This document shows positions 25,701 through 33,399 of a DNA stretch of 64,000 nucleotides, one piece after another. The notes under the pieces are model-generated. The model was given only the letters and a program-made list of their open reading frames with translations, was not told the DNA's origin and made no database searches. The position numbers and the translations under genes are program-made. The stretch's first letter is position 1. The number at the start of each line of letters is the position of its first letter. The stretch covers positions 32,003,502 to 32,067,501 of the forward strand of contig CM034388.1 in the NCBI GenBank assembly GCA_019925095.2, read 5' to 3'. The DNA comes from Dendrolimus kikuchii. Taxonomy: Eukaryota; Arthropoda; Insecta; Lepidoptera; Lasiocampidae.

Positions 25701-28700
25701 CTCGCTTCTTTGACATTCATAGCTCTTGTCATGCACGCTCGTCTGTTCTTAAGGCTCCTGACATCACCTTCTGCTAGTACACGATCAATTTGATCACGGA
25801 AGGTGTGTCGTGGCCTTCCACGACTTCTGCATCCATCCACTTTTGCATTGTATATTATATTATTTTGACAAGAGTTATGAATGTCAAAGAAGCAAGTGAG
25901 GTGTGTAAGAATGGGCCTAAATGGCACTCTGTAGTTCGTGCCTACCCCGCAAAGGAACTAGCGTGAAGTTATGTATGTATGTATTATTTTAACCTACTTG
26001 TTTTAAAAATAAAATTAAAATGACATGTTTGTCGTTAAGCAATTTCACGTATTGCACATATACGTGTGCAAACAAGTACACGCGCAATGATTTTGTTTTG
26101 GCACTGACCAGAGCTGACGCCGACGAGGAACCTGGCGAACACCATCCAGTACTTGGCGTAGGGCCGCGTCAGGTGCAGCTGCGAGTAGAGCGCGCTGGAG
26201 AACACGAACAGGGCCAGCGTGGCGAGCAGGGGCCCCCTGGTGCCCCCCGAGCGGTTCGCCCACCACCCGAGTAGGGGGGAGAACACCAGTTGGCCCAGAG
26301 GGTTGGCGCCTACTGCCAGACCCAAGATCTCCTTCTGGGAGCCCGGCTCCAGCTGCAATACACATTTACCTACTATCAACACAATCTACAATAATACTCT
26401 TATTCGATCTTCTGTCTAATATGTAGCTAATACTCTTAATACACCAAAATAATTGTAGGTTTCTAGCAATGTTGTCTCATTTTACTAACTTTCTTGATAA
26501 GTGGTCATAGAAATATAGATAATCGAAAGAAGCAAGGAAGCAAGAATTGTTTACAGATACGAACTGTTTTAATCTTATACTAATATATAAAGCTGAAGAG
26601 TTTGTTTGTTTGAACGCGTTAATCTCAGGAACTACTGGCCTGATTTGAAAAATTCTTTCAGTGTTAGATAGCCCATTTATCGAGGAAGGCTATATATCAT
26701 CTTATACTAATATATAAAGCTGAAGAGTTTGTTTGTTTGAACGCGTTAATCTCAGGAACTACTGGTCTGATTTGAAAAATTCTTTCAGTGTTAGATAGCC
26801 CATTTATCGAGAAAGGCTATAGGCTATATATCATCTTATACTAATATATAAAGCTGAAGAGTTTGTTTGTTTGAACGCGTTAATCTCAGGAACTATTGGT
26901 CTGATTTGAAAAATTCTTTCAGTGTTAGATAGCCCATTTATGGAGGAAGGCTATAGGCTAAATATCATCACGCTAAGACCAAACTTTTTTTTTTGAACTT
27001 CTTATGGGAGGGTAAACCGCGTCGTTACGTAACGCGTTACGACGCCAGTCTGTCTGGATTCCCTTTCTGTCACGCATACGGCGGCGGTAGGCAGGCTTCT
27101 TCTTTCTCACTCTAACCCACAGCGCTAGCCGTATTTCTTCTAATGTACATATTCAAGAATTGTAACTAAGAATAAAATATATTTTATAATCAACTAGCTG
27201 TGCCCGCGACGTCGTCCGCGTGGAATTTGTTTTCAAAACTCCCCGATTTCGAAACATTCTTCACTGGTGCTCCGCTCCTATTAGTGTCAGCGTGATGATA
27301 TATAGCCTATAGCCTTCCTCGATAAATGGCTATCGAACACTGAAGAAATTTTTCAAATCAGACTAGTAGTTCCTGAGATTAGCGCGTTCAAACAAACAAA
27401 CTCTTCAGCTTTATATATTAGTATAAGATAAAAGATGATATTAATAAATAACCTTTCTTTACATTGTGATATTAATATAAATAAAAATTTAAGTAATAAT
27501 TTTAGCTTTTCTCAAGTTAAACAATTTCAATATTAAATAGCTCAACTTAGTTATCACTTGTGTCGGGCGGCCCGAGACGCACGTTTTTTTAACTATTCCG
27601 TGCGGACGAAGTTGCGGGCAGCAAGCATATGCATCATTAGGGAAATGATTTTTTTATTTTATTTTTTATTGCAGGAGTTCAGCAGACAGGCAGACGGCCC
27701 ACTTGATGGAAAGCGGTTACCATCGCCTATGGACATTTGCAACACCAAAGGTGCTACAAATGCGCTGCTGCTCTCTTAAGGGAGACTGGAACCTGGTCAC
27801 TAATGCCGGAACACAACTCAAGTTGGTTATGGCGACATACTTTAGACCAGGGGTGGTAGCCATCCAGTCGGGCAAATGCCCTACCACCTGGCTATGGGTT
27901 GTTAAGTCGCCTCTTACGACAGACCGCCCGGCCGCAGGAAATTGTATTCTTTCTCCGTTCCTGCACGGATAATTACAATTTAAGTTAAGTGGCCTACTTT
28001 CACGTTGTTGGTAAATACTTGCGTTGGTGTGCTGTCTTTATTACGTGCAGAGATAACGCGCGCAACGCTCTTACTCTGCGTCGCGGACCACGATACCGTT
28101 GCTTATCAACAGGAAACCCAACTTTATTGCGCACAGGTAACAGTTTACAGTAGAACAATCCGTCTAACGTCGTCTGACCCCTTATTTACGATTATTTGAG
28201 TACTAGCGGCCGCCTGCGACTTGACTTATGTCGTGAAAAATCGCATCATGAACACAACCGTAAACGACGTCTGCTTGCCTTCGGATCGCACATACTTTTT
28301 TTTTTTTAAGGCGTGGGAAAATGCTTAACCGATTTACGCACAATCTGGGCCGTTGCTAGGGGAACGACACGCGTCGGTCGGGGGCGATAACACTGCAGCA
28401 ATAGTATGCTCTTGGCAGTGCTCCGTCCGCGATCGACGTCACAGAATAGTGTGTAGACTCCGAGCGTTGCTACACGAGCGAGCAACCCCAATACCCACTA
28501 AAAACCCCCTCCTCCCTGACGACCCTGCGCTTTGTATGTGTTGGAAAGGCTGAGATTTAGAACATAGTTACGCCCGCCGATTCAGCGCAATAAAGTGCCT
28601 GGAGTGTGCCCTGGGAGAACACACCCCACTTCGTTGTGCGGGGGTAGAAGGTCCTTTGCTCTTCCTAGCAAGCTAAAGGCCCCCCGCGGTAAACGAAACC

Positions 28701-31700
28701 TAACTCAGGGAGGGAAGTAATGCGCGTACCTGCCTCTCCGGGTGCCAGCTGAAGGCCGGCGACCTCGAGAAGACGCATTAGCACGCGCTGCAGGACTCCT
28801 CTCCCTATCGCGTTCTGCCGCCTCCTTGAGTGACATTACTGCCTCACAAAAAGTAACCGCAGCCCCCCTGTTGTCGCTGCTCTGCAGCATGGCCTTGACC
28901 AAGTCGCAGAGCGAGTCGACCGGACCTACGTGCGTCTCAAGTTCGAAACGCTGCGGCGCCCATGCGGCGCACTCGACTAGCGTGTGTAACGCAGTGTCGG
29001 GCGCGCCGCACTGGCGGCAGTCCGAGGAAGGCAAGCAGCCCACAATGCGATACAGATACTTATCGAAACATCCGTGTCCGGTAAGTATCTGGGATCGCAC
29101 ATACTGCGATGACACGTGTTATGCGCCTCGGCCCGCTTCAAGAGCTGCGGACAAGGGACAAATTTGCTTGACTCTATAGCTTCATATTTTTGGCCAATTT
29201 AAACATCTTTATAAATCAGAGCTATGTGTTATAACTGATATGGGTGTACATTATTGGTTAGTTTCATCATAATCTATTGAGTGGTTTTTGCATGAAAAAC
29301 AACAAACACAACCACATTAACTAACACATTCACCTAGATCCACATATAACTCAGGGGACCGGTTTGATTGTGTACCTGTATTTTTTATGTCCGTTCACAG
29401 TGCACAATCTGACTAGATTTATTATAAACTAGCTGTGCTCGGGACGTCGTCCGCGTGGAATTTGCTTTCAAAACCCTCCGATTTCGAAACATTCTTCATT
29501 GGTGCTCCGCTCCTATTGGTCTTAGCGTGATGATATATAGCCTATAGCCTTCCTCGATAAATGGGCTATCCAACACTGAAAGAATTTTTCAAATCAGACC
29601 AGTAGTTCCTGAGATTAGCGCGTAGTATATTTGGCTACAACAATAATACTTACGTTTTAAATATCGCGTTATCTTTTGAATGAAACGTCCGAATTGAATA
29701 ATTCAAAAAGTTCTAGAAAGGTATTGAATTCGTCTTGAATATGGAGTAATTTATTTTGATAAGGATTAATACCAAGTTACAAAATAAAGTTTTTGAAGCG
29801 ACGGCATTATATTTATTTAAGAAAACACTCATTGTGAGATAACTACAACAGTTAGACATATGGTTACGAGATATTTTTTGTAGACAATTATATGTTCTGC
29901 AGAGTGGTAGTACATTGTTTTGTTCTATAATCAATAGTTTTCACAGCGCACGCCGTGTAAGGATTTTTTCGGGTCATTTTTTCACCTTGGGTTACATTAT
30001 TGGACTTTTAGTAAGGATCCCTAATTTTTTTGAAAATATAATATAGCCTTCCTCGATAAATGTACTATTCAACACTGAAAGAATTTTTCAAACCGGACCA
30101 GCGGTTCCTGAGATTAGCGCGTTTAAATAAACAAACAAACTCTTCAGCTTTATAATATTATAGCATAGATGAACGGTCTTACAAATTACTTGATGACATA
30201 TAGATAAATGTGTAGTTAACAATGCAACGTCACGAAGACTGTATTTTTTTATATACTTGTATAGTTTTTATAATGTAATTAATTCCTTTGTTCTTTACTT
30301 CGTTTGCTTTGTTACTGTTATTTGTGTTTCATGCTACAATGTTTATAAACCAATTGTTTTGCTTCATAATATTTTAAATTAATTTAGGAATTGGTCCAAA
30401 TCAAAAATCCACATGTGAGAAATAAATTAAATCTAGAGTATAATGAAGTTACCTATCACAAATGAGTCGAGTGATAAGAATACAAGTGGCTCTGTGCGAG
30501 TTGGACTCACGCGCGCGTTTCTCTATAAGTACAGTTTCATCCAGATTTCTTATAAAGTGTGCATCATTTATTGCTTTGCCATTATCTCTTCTATTGAAAA
30601 AGTCTATATCCTTTGGAATAGTGCCAGAGCTGTGGAAATCTGCATTTACAACCCCTGTTCATAAAAAAAGGTCTAAGTCTGAAATTACTAACTACAGACC
30701 AATATCCAAGCTCTGCATAGTGGCTAAAGTCTTTGAAAAAATTATTTACAATCAGGTTTATCGTTCGTTATTCAATGCTTTGAGTCCTTACCAACACGGC
30801 TTTTTGAAAGGTAGGTCCACTGTTACGAATCTAATACTACTCAATAACTATATAACCATAAATATAGACAGGGGGAGCCAAACTGATGCCATCTACACCG
30901 ACTATAGTAAGGCATTTGATCGAATTAACCACAATATTCTACTTTGTAAGCTTAACAATATCGGTATTGGAGGAGATCTGCTAAAATGGTTTTCATCTTA
31001 CATAGACAATAGATCGCAAGCTGTCGTATTAAATAATTACATATCCAGTTTGGTGAAGATCCCGAGCGGCGTCCCGCAGGGCTTTTTGCTTGGACCTTTG
31101 CTTTTTATTATTTACGTCAACGATATTGAACACTGTTTGAAAACATCCAAATTATTGTGCTTCGCAGATGACATGAAAATATTTTCAACCGTATCTTCAG
31201 TGGACGATATGCATGCTCTTCAGCAAGACTTACTGCGCCTGGAACATTACTGTGCTGTCAACCAACTCGATCTTAATCCCCTCAAATACTCCCTCGTGAC
31301 GTTCACACGAAAAGAGATTGTCATCTTAACCCATTATACCCTATCGGGTCAGGTGTTGCCAAAGACTAGCGAAATCCGTGATCTAGGTGTGTACCACGAT
31401 AACAAGCTAACATTTGACGTTCATATCAATAAAATATTTAACAAAGCTTCTAAGTCCCTTGGTTTCATTTTTCGAATATCAAATTGCTTTAATGAGATTG
31501 AAACTGCATCTCATATATGGAACGCACGCTAACATAAATATATAGCCCGCTTTGAAAGTGTGCAAAAGCGTTTTATTCGACATTTATGCTACAGGAGGAA
31601 GATCCAGTACTCTAGAGATTCATATTTTGATCTTTGCAAAGTTTCACCTCTTGCCACTTAAAGACCGACGAGATATTGCTGACTTTTTACTTCTTCTAAA

Positions 31701-32524
31701 AATTATCTCCTCCGATATTGATTGTCCAGATTTTCTAAGTAAGGTCCACTTTAATATTCCTGCGAAGTCTATACGATTTAATCAACCCATAAATGTACCT
31801 TTAAGTTTTACTAATTACAGACAAAACTCGTTTCTAGTGCGAGCAAGTAATTATTTAAATAATGTAAGTAAATCCGATGACATCGACCCATTTGTAATCA
31901 GTATTTTAGGAGCCAGGCTGTGTCTAAGCCTTAAATTTTTGCTTTGCTCAAACCTTAGTTTTGCTCAAACTTTGGGCATTGCGCTTACCCAATAATAGAT
32001 GGTATAATAAAGGAAGTTAAAATGTCTTAAACTGCAATGTTTTTATTAAAAATAAGTTCTACTGGAGAAAATTTTTTGAAAGTCATACATGAAGTCAAAA
32101 TTTAAATCTATTTCTTATTTTATGTATATGAAGAAGAAGCCGTTGTAAATAACTGATCAGTGACATTAATGTCAGAAGCTATTATGGACTTATTAATGTG
32201 AGAAGCTATTATGCACTTCTTTATGATAATTATACTATGCTCGTTTGCAGAATGGTGTTTAATTGTGAAGAGATTGAGCAAGAATGGTTGATTTGGGCCC
32301 ACCTTATCGAGGTACGGCCACACGCCGGTGAGCACGATGCTGAAGCCCAGCGACATCTGGAACATGGTGAAGTAGATGACGTATAGGCTGCGCCAGCGCT
32401 GCCGACGCTCCTCGTCAGTCTCCAGTAGCACGTCAGGCGCGGGCTCTTCCTTAGTCATCGTCCGCGCCTCGCCGTGCTCCTGGTCCCGTTCCGCTCGTCC
32501 AGTCATTCTCTTCAACCGCTCCAT
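13785..32524 (-). CDS. MFSD8: MFSD8/CLN7-type lysosomal MFS transporter, six exons, complete
   Basis: Homologue of the protein mutated in human CLN7 disease, an endolysosomal multipass transporter. Exons on the minus strand: 32524-32303, 26352-26109, 23966-23640, 16631-16385, 15651-15381, 14024-13785. All junctions are GT-AG and phases agree (0, 1, 1, 2, 0), giving 516 residues against about 518 in the human protein. Seen: an N-terminal cytosolic tail, then [17 protein letters not shown] and the first helix; exon two [16 protein letters not shown] with GWWANRSGG in the 2-3 loop; exon three [18 protein letters not shown] and GFVVGPALQ; exon four [16 protein letters not shown]; exon five [22 protein letters not shown]; exon six [21 protein letters not shown]. 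The first in-frame ATG was taken as start. Introns one and three (about 5.9 and 7.0 kb) are mostly transposons. C-terminal exons are extremely GC-rich. Confidence 0.92.
14520..14792 (+). repeat. E2F-box repeat, copy 2
   Basis: Carries TTTTTGGCGGGAACTGAAAG (14528-14547 region) and ends with TTAAAGGCCTAGTTGCCAAG...AAACATAAAA. It is tandem with copy 3, in MFSD8 intron five. Confidence 0.8.
14800..15086 (+). repeat. E2F-box repeat, copy 3
   Basis: Direct repeat of copy 2 including the short AAAGTACAGTTTGGAGTTT lead-in and the same GGCCTAGTTGCCAAGCC end. Confidence 0.8.
15820..16326. repeat. ACCGACTTC-type repeat, interrupted copy
   Basis: Begins TTAACCGACTTCAAAAAAAG and ends TTTTTGAAGTCGGTTTTTTT. 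Split at the TTAGAT sequence by retroposon copy 7. It lies in MFSD8 intron four between two close exons. Confidence 0.75.
15913..16236 (-). repeat. ~320-bp retroposon, copy 7, with target duplication
   Basis: Full-length copy inserted in the repeat above. TTAGAT is present on both sides (15907-15912 and 16237-16242) but once in the uninterrupted copy near 7300, so both ends of the unit are fixed. Confidence 0.9.
16748..17275 (+). mobile_element. LINE ORF2 C-terminal fragment (same family as 5341)
   Basis: Reads [31 protein letters not shown], then with a frameshift at about 16915-16930 [29 protein letters not shown] and [10 protein letters not shown]. This is the post-RT region of a non-LTR retrotransposon; it stops near 17240-17275 where the next LINE begins. 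Confidence 0.8.
17500..21117 (-). CDS. LINE ORF2: endonuclease, reverse transcriptase, RNase H
   Basis: 1205 codons open. APE-type endonuclease at about residues 1-230 (WNCRSI, LSETWL at 33-38, [16 protein letters not shown]). RT in the middle with [44 protein letters not shown] and the catalytic YADDIALY. RNase H near the C-terminus with [25 protein letters not shown] and [15 protein letters not shown], so the acidic residues are kept. The start overlaps ORF1 by 32 bases, which suggests reinitiation or frameshift translation. The end looks broken: near 17590 the frame leaves a conserved HIFFDCP-like motif, which continues in another frame, so a one-base indel has replaced the C-terminus. Confidence 0.88.
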   Translation of the reverse strand: MAKVLQWNCRSINNKKSELIFPINQYNPILFALSETWLSPGSLFRVPGFSCLRDDRGDGWAGCAILIRRNITFSRITLPQHSPDLNIVAIRSFNITFVSVYILHPNSTILQEVFSLLSQLPVPLLILGDFNIRHTSWGSASCDPIAPAFLDILDDLNLCIINDGTPTRRVSPIQNPSVPDLTLSSPSIAYSLSWTVFANSHGSDHLPILCTLPDSSPPATTPSPILKFRLDQADWHKFSAIVQNKLNSLPDISTQNFLFLYDEFISTLTFAAEESIPIKNAVKNKIPSPAWWDNECSVIVKKRKETEKKFTRNLTMENYLEFQKVSASSKKLLRLKKRKGWQAFCESLSPRTPASVVWKKIKSFRKSQIDNNISSNNTTSWLPNFMQNLAPSFVPLEPLPSINCSPAEELDPMNSKFSFAELCVALDHLRDTSPGVDGIPYSFIIQCSEPSKHFLLSLLNHIFLSSSIPDAWKKQLIIPILKPGKDASNSNSYRPIALSSVLAKIMEHLIKNRLEWIVENKGILPNSQFGFRRGLGTMDSLSLITSDIRLAFSRNEHVVGVFLDITSAYDNVNLQILRQKMLKLSFPARIVNIVIKMFTERSISIRVSGNDTSPRLVWKGLPQGSVLSPLLYNIYTADLELSVNCFCKVLQYADDIALYASSNSFIDGCNRLNSALYYLNTWLLEHGLSLSTSKSSAVVFSRKKIIPDLDIHISNQPVHISNSVKFLGVILDSKLSGLPHLNYICDKAEKNLNVIRALSGVRWGSHPYCQKLLYNAVIRSHFDYACFILEPCNKAALAKLDRIQAKCLKMITGAMKSSPTNTLQVECVEPPLSLRRQFLSDRFFCKVIELSDHPLLGILDQLFQISSTSSYWTHKCFPLLINSYKKLVDLHLGLFQNYKNPIFETSFEGLTFKPNAYLNLDIHKNTPGANQLFNQIMQDRWPDHLQFFTDAAKITQSGPVGAAVWIPKYKIILNFKIPPPTSVFTGETIAILEAILYIESHSISKSVILTDSLGSIQDILKSPFHSKDNFVVTLKIKEALFRCHSSGLEIVLAWIPGHSGISGNEIADCCAKEAICSGTTKYNKCFPRDIRSLARPQMFNTWDSIWQQSRLNVGRYYGSLQSTIPPKPWFFAHRKIPKKVLSSIIRLRLGHCCSPVFLAKIRIRDHSVCECGLAEGSFTIFSLIVPKLLDPFTAFYLITFLALSM
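21086..22552 (-). CDS. LINE ORF1: gag-like RNA-binding protein with zinc knuckles
   Basis: 488 residues. C-terminal half carries three cysteine/histidine knuckles: [42 protein letters not shown], as usual for ORF1 of I/Jockey/R1 LINEs, followed by a Ser/Pro-rich tail. The N-terminal part contains an RRM-like stretch ([18 protein letters not shown]). It would bind element RNA. The frame is intact from ATG at 22552 to the stop. Confidence 0.85.
   Translation of the reverse strand: MPQSLGENVPPDRGRNSLESEMTEPDAISHTTEKLLKRSRDTPSAVPEKRPASSLPASASIQHIYTRPGYELNTELRYSETDLGPFVVHVSRPDGDLPKTSNNMRALKVAQAIYHSNISGVVEIKNIGRNKVSIYFKSFCEANSFLCHPVLQSNNLTAFIPRFQLTRMGVIHQIPLDWTMEDLVSWTECRPESCVVIKARRMNKKKRIDGTTCWEQTGTVVLTFLGQTLPTHVYCCNLSQPVGTYTLPTIQCLKCCRFGHIRDKCRSNPRCSHCAGPHEKISCEVPDDKISCLFCSGNHAATDSRCPEHSRQRNIKIVMSHENIGYVEAARRFKPVRTSYADITSTIANKPVYMSHPALNSKPVTNCTETSSGSPQSAPSSSSYRKIIHVQRKPRQELGKSYDRIAHANITSSPPSSLPNGCAIGENSPSSSSPTDNLAQILSLAFVNMFSKFGDIQPYNVIEMLQKVITSIVNSSVQNGEGPSMELS
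22772..23005 (-). repeat. ~320-bp retroposon, copy 8, 5'-truncated
   Basis: T-run at 22772-22780; stops at CTACCACCTGGC, the same base as copy 4. Confidence 0.85.
23080..23242 (+). repeat. Repeat ending ...GCGGACACAGCTAGTTG
   Basis: Sister of 4165-4362: GAAACGGCTCGACGGATTTT, then GGACGAAGTTGCGGACACAG and CTAGTT. Confidence 0.45.
23295..23588 (-). repeat. ~320-bp retroposon, copy 9
   Basis: More diverged copy with a short deletion near its 5' end; it sits only about 50 bp from the donor of MFSD8 exon three. Confidence 0.85.
24160..24226 (+). repeat. ~320-bp retroposon, 3' fragment
   Basis: Last ~65 bp only: CCCTTAAGAGGGCAGCAGCG through GTTGCAAATGTC to AATAAAAAAAAA. Confidence 0.7.
24650..24892 (+). 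mobile_element. LINE ORF2 C-terminal remnant (RTE-like)
   Basis: Broken frames read [14 protein letters not shown] and, after a shift, [16 protein letters not shown], the tail pattern of RTE-like LINE ORF2 proteins. It ends in GAAGAAGAAG. Confidence 0.6.
24897..25465. mobile_element. Inverted-repeat element, 569 bp
   Basis: Left end ATAATAAAACTACGTTTTAA and right end, complemented, ATAATAAAAATACGGTTTAA begin imperfect inverted repeats of about 50 bp that share CGGTAATTTATTTGATT. The interior carries a short frame [15 protein letters not shown] at 25127-25189, also seen at 36437. Confidence 0.7.
25610..25985. repeat. Two opposed 3' fragments of the TATG-tailed LINE
   Basis: A minus-strand 3' fragment (25610-25858) abuts a plus-strand 3' fragment (25860-25983), so ATACATAC stands at the left edge and GTATGTATG at the right. 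Together they form an inverted repeat of over 100 bp. Confidence 0.75.
26572..26968 (+). repeat. Three tandem Helitron-like 5' segments
   Basis: Units at 26572-26699, 26700-26833 and 26834-26968 each begin CTTATACTAATATATAAAGC and break off at the TATATATCAT or equivalent. Only the last continues toward the CACGCTAAGACC segment. Confidence 0.75.
27192..27430 (-). repeat. Helitron-like repeat, minus copy
   Basis: Complement of the 13487 element: CTAGCTGTGCCCGCGACGTC at the left, TTATATATTAGTATAAGATA at the right. Confidence 0.6.
27662..27970 (-). repeat. ~320-bp retroposon, copy 10
   Basis: Full-length, close to the family consensus; MFSD8 intron one. Confidence 0.85.
28297..29091 (-). mobile_element. 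R1-type LINE, 5'-truncated copy with 14-bp target duplication
   Basis: Only the 3' end is present. The minus-strand frame 29115-28705 reads [33 protein letters not shown] and [17 protein letters not shown], the typical C-terminus of R1/TRAS/SART LINEs. The 3' end is poly-A (T-run at 28296-28308). The target duplication GGATCGCACATACT is at 28283-28296 and 29092-29105. Confidence 0.88.
29429..29623 (-). repeat. Helitron-like repeat, truncated minus copy
   Basis: Begins ACTAGCTGTGCTCGGGACGT and stops at GAGATTAGCGCG. Confidence 0.6.
30044..30165 (-). repeat. Helitron-like repeat, 5' half only, minus
   Basis: GCCTTCCTCGATAAATG through CTCTTCAGCTTTATAAT. Confidence 0.55.
30505..31955 (+). mobile_element. 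CR1/Jockey-like LINE, truncated and broken copy
   Basis: Same family as the two-ORF element at 43.8-48.4 kb, opposite orientation. It starts inside the RT domain ([14 protein letters not shown]), keeps [18 protein letters not shown] and FADDMKIF, has lost about 45 bases near 31510 (the LYCTYVRSHLEY segment), then a stop and frameshifts, and ends with the ORF C-terminus ([19 protein letters not shown]). In PQGFLLGP a Phe replaces the usual Ser. It lies in MFSD8 intron one. Confidence 0.88.
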
Positions 32525-33100
32525 CGGGTTCGCTTGATGGCAACACAGAAACCGATCAGGAGTTCACTTAACCTTTCACAATACTATGAAGCTTTGTTTA
32601 AAGTAAACAAAGGCATGTTCGCGTGTTTATATCCGACGCTCTGCATCAGTATCGGTGCGCGCGCGCAGTCGTCGCGGCTCCCCCGTCGCCACTGCTCTCT
32701 GCCTCTATATAGTACTACAATAGAAGCCACTGCCTCACTGATGTTATTGACATGACGACATCGGTTGGCACGAATATAATGCGCTGTGGACAATTGGCTA
32801 TAAATACAAAACTACTTGTTTCAACCATTATGATTGCATTCTGCTCGACGTAGCTATATTTTACGCCGAAAACGTTCATAATCATTCCTCTATGCCGAAT
32901 GTTTTGATTTAAATTCCAACTAAAGTTTTTGAGTAAATATAGTTCAGCACTCCCTGTTCAAAGATCAAAATGTTCATTTCTAGCGTATGGAATAAAACCA
33001 AAAGTTGATTGATTTTTTCTTTCTACACCAAAGTTTTAATAACCATGTTTCAAAATTCAAATCGTACAACATCCAGTGTATTAATCAGCTTTTTTTTTTT
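32525..33100. other. Upstream region of MFSD8
   Basis: AT-rich with a GC-richer island at about 32650-32710; presumed promoter and 5' untranslated region. No TATA or other element can be assigned with confidence. Confidence 0.35.
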
Positions 33101-33399
33101 TTTATTGGACTTGACTTTATGTTGTTGGTCCGAAGACCTTACAACTTTACCGGGGTTTTTGGGGCGAGTGCCTTCGCGAAGCGAAGGCGCTCGAGCCCGG
33201 GGGGGCAACTTGCTCGAGGGAGCTCCCTAAGGAGTTTTACCTCAGCTGGACTGTTGCCATGAGAGGGGGATGAATTTAATGATGCCCACCATAGGGCGAC
33301 ACAAAGCACTAATTCGGTAGATGACACTTTTTGAGAAACAGGTTTATATTGTGCCTTATGGTCTATTTTAGCCAAAATATTAATATTTCAGTAAAAAAA

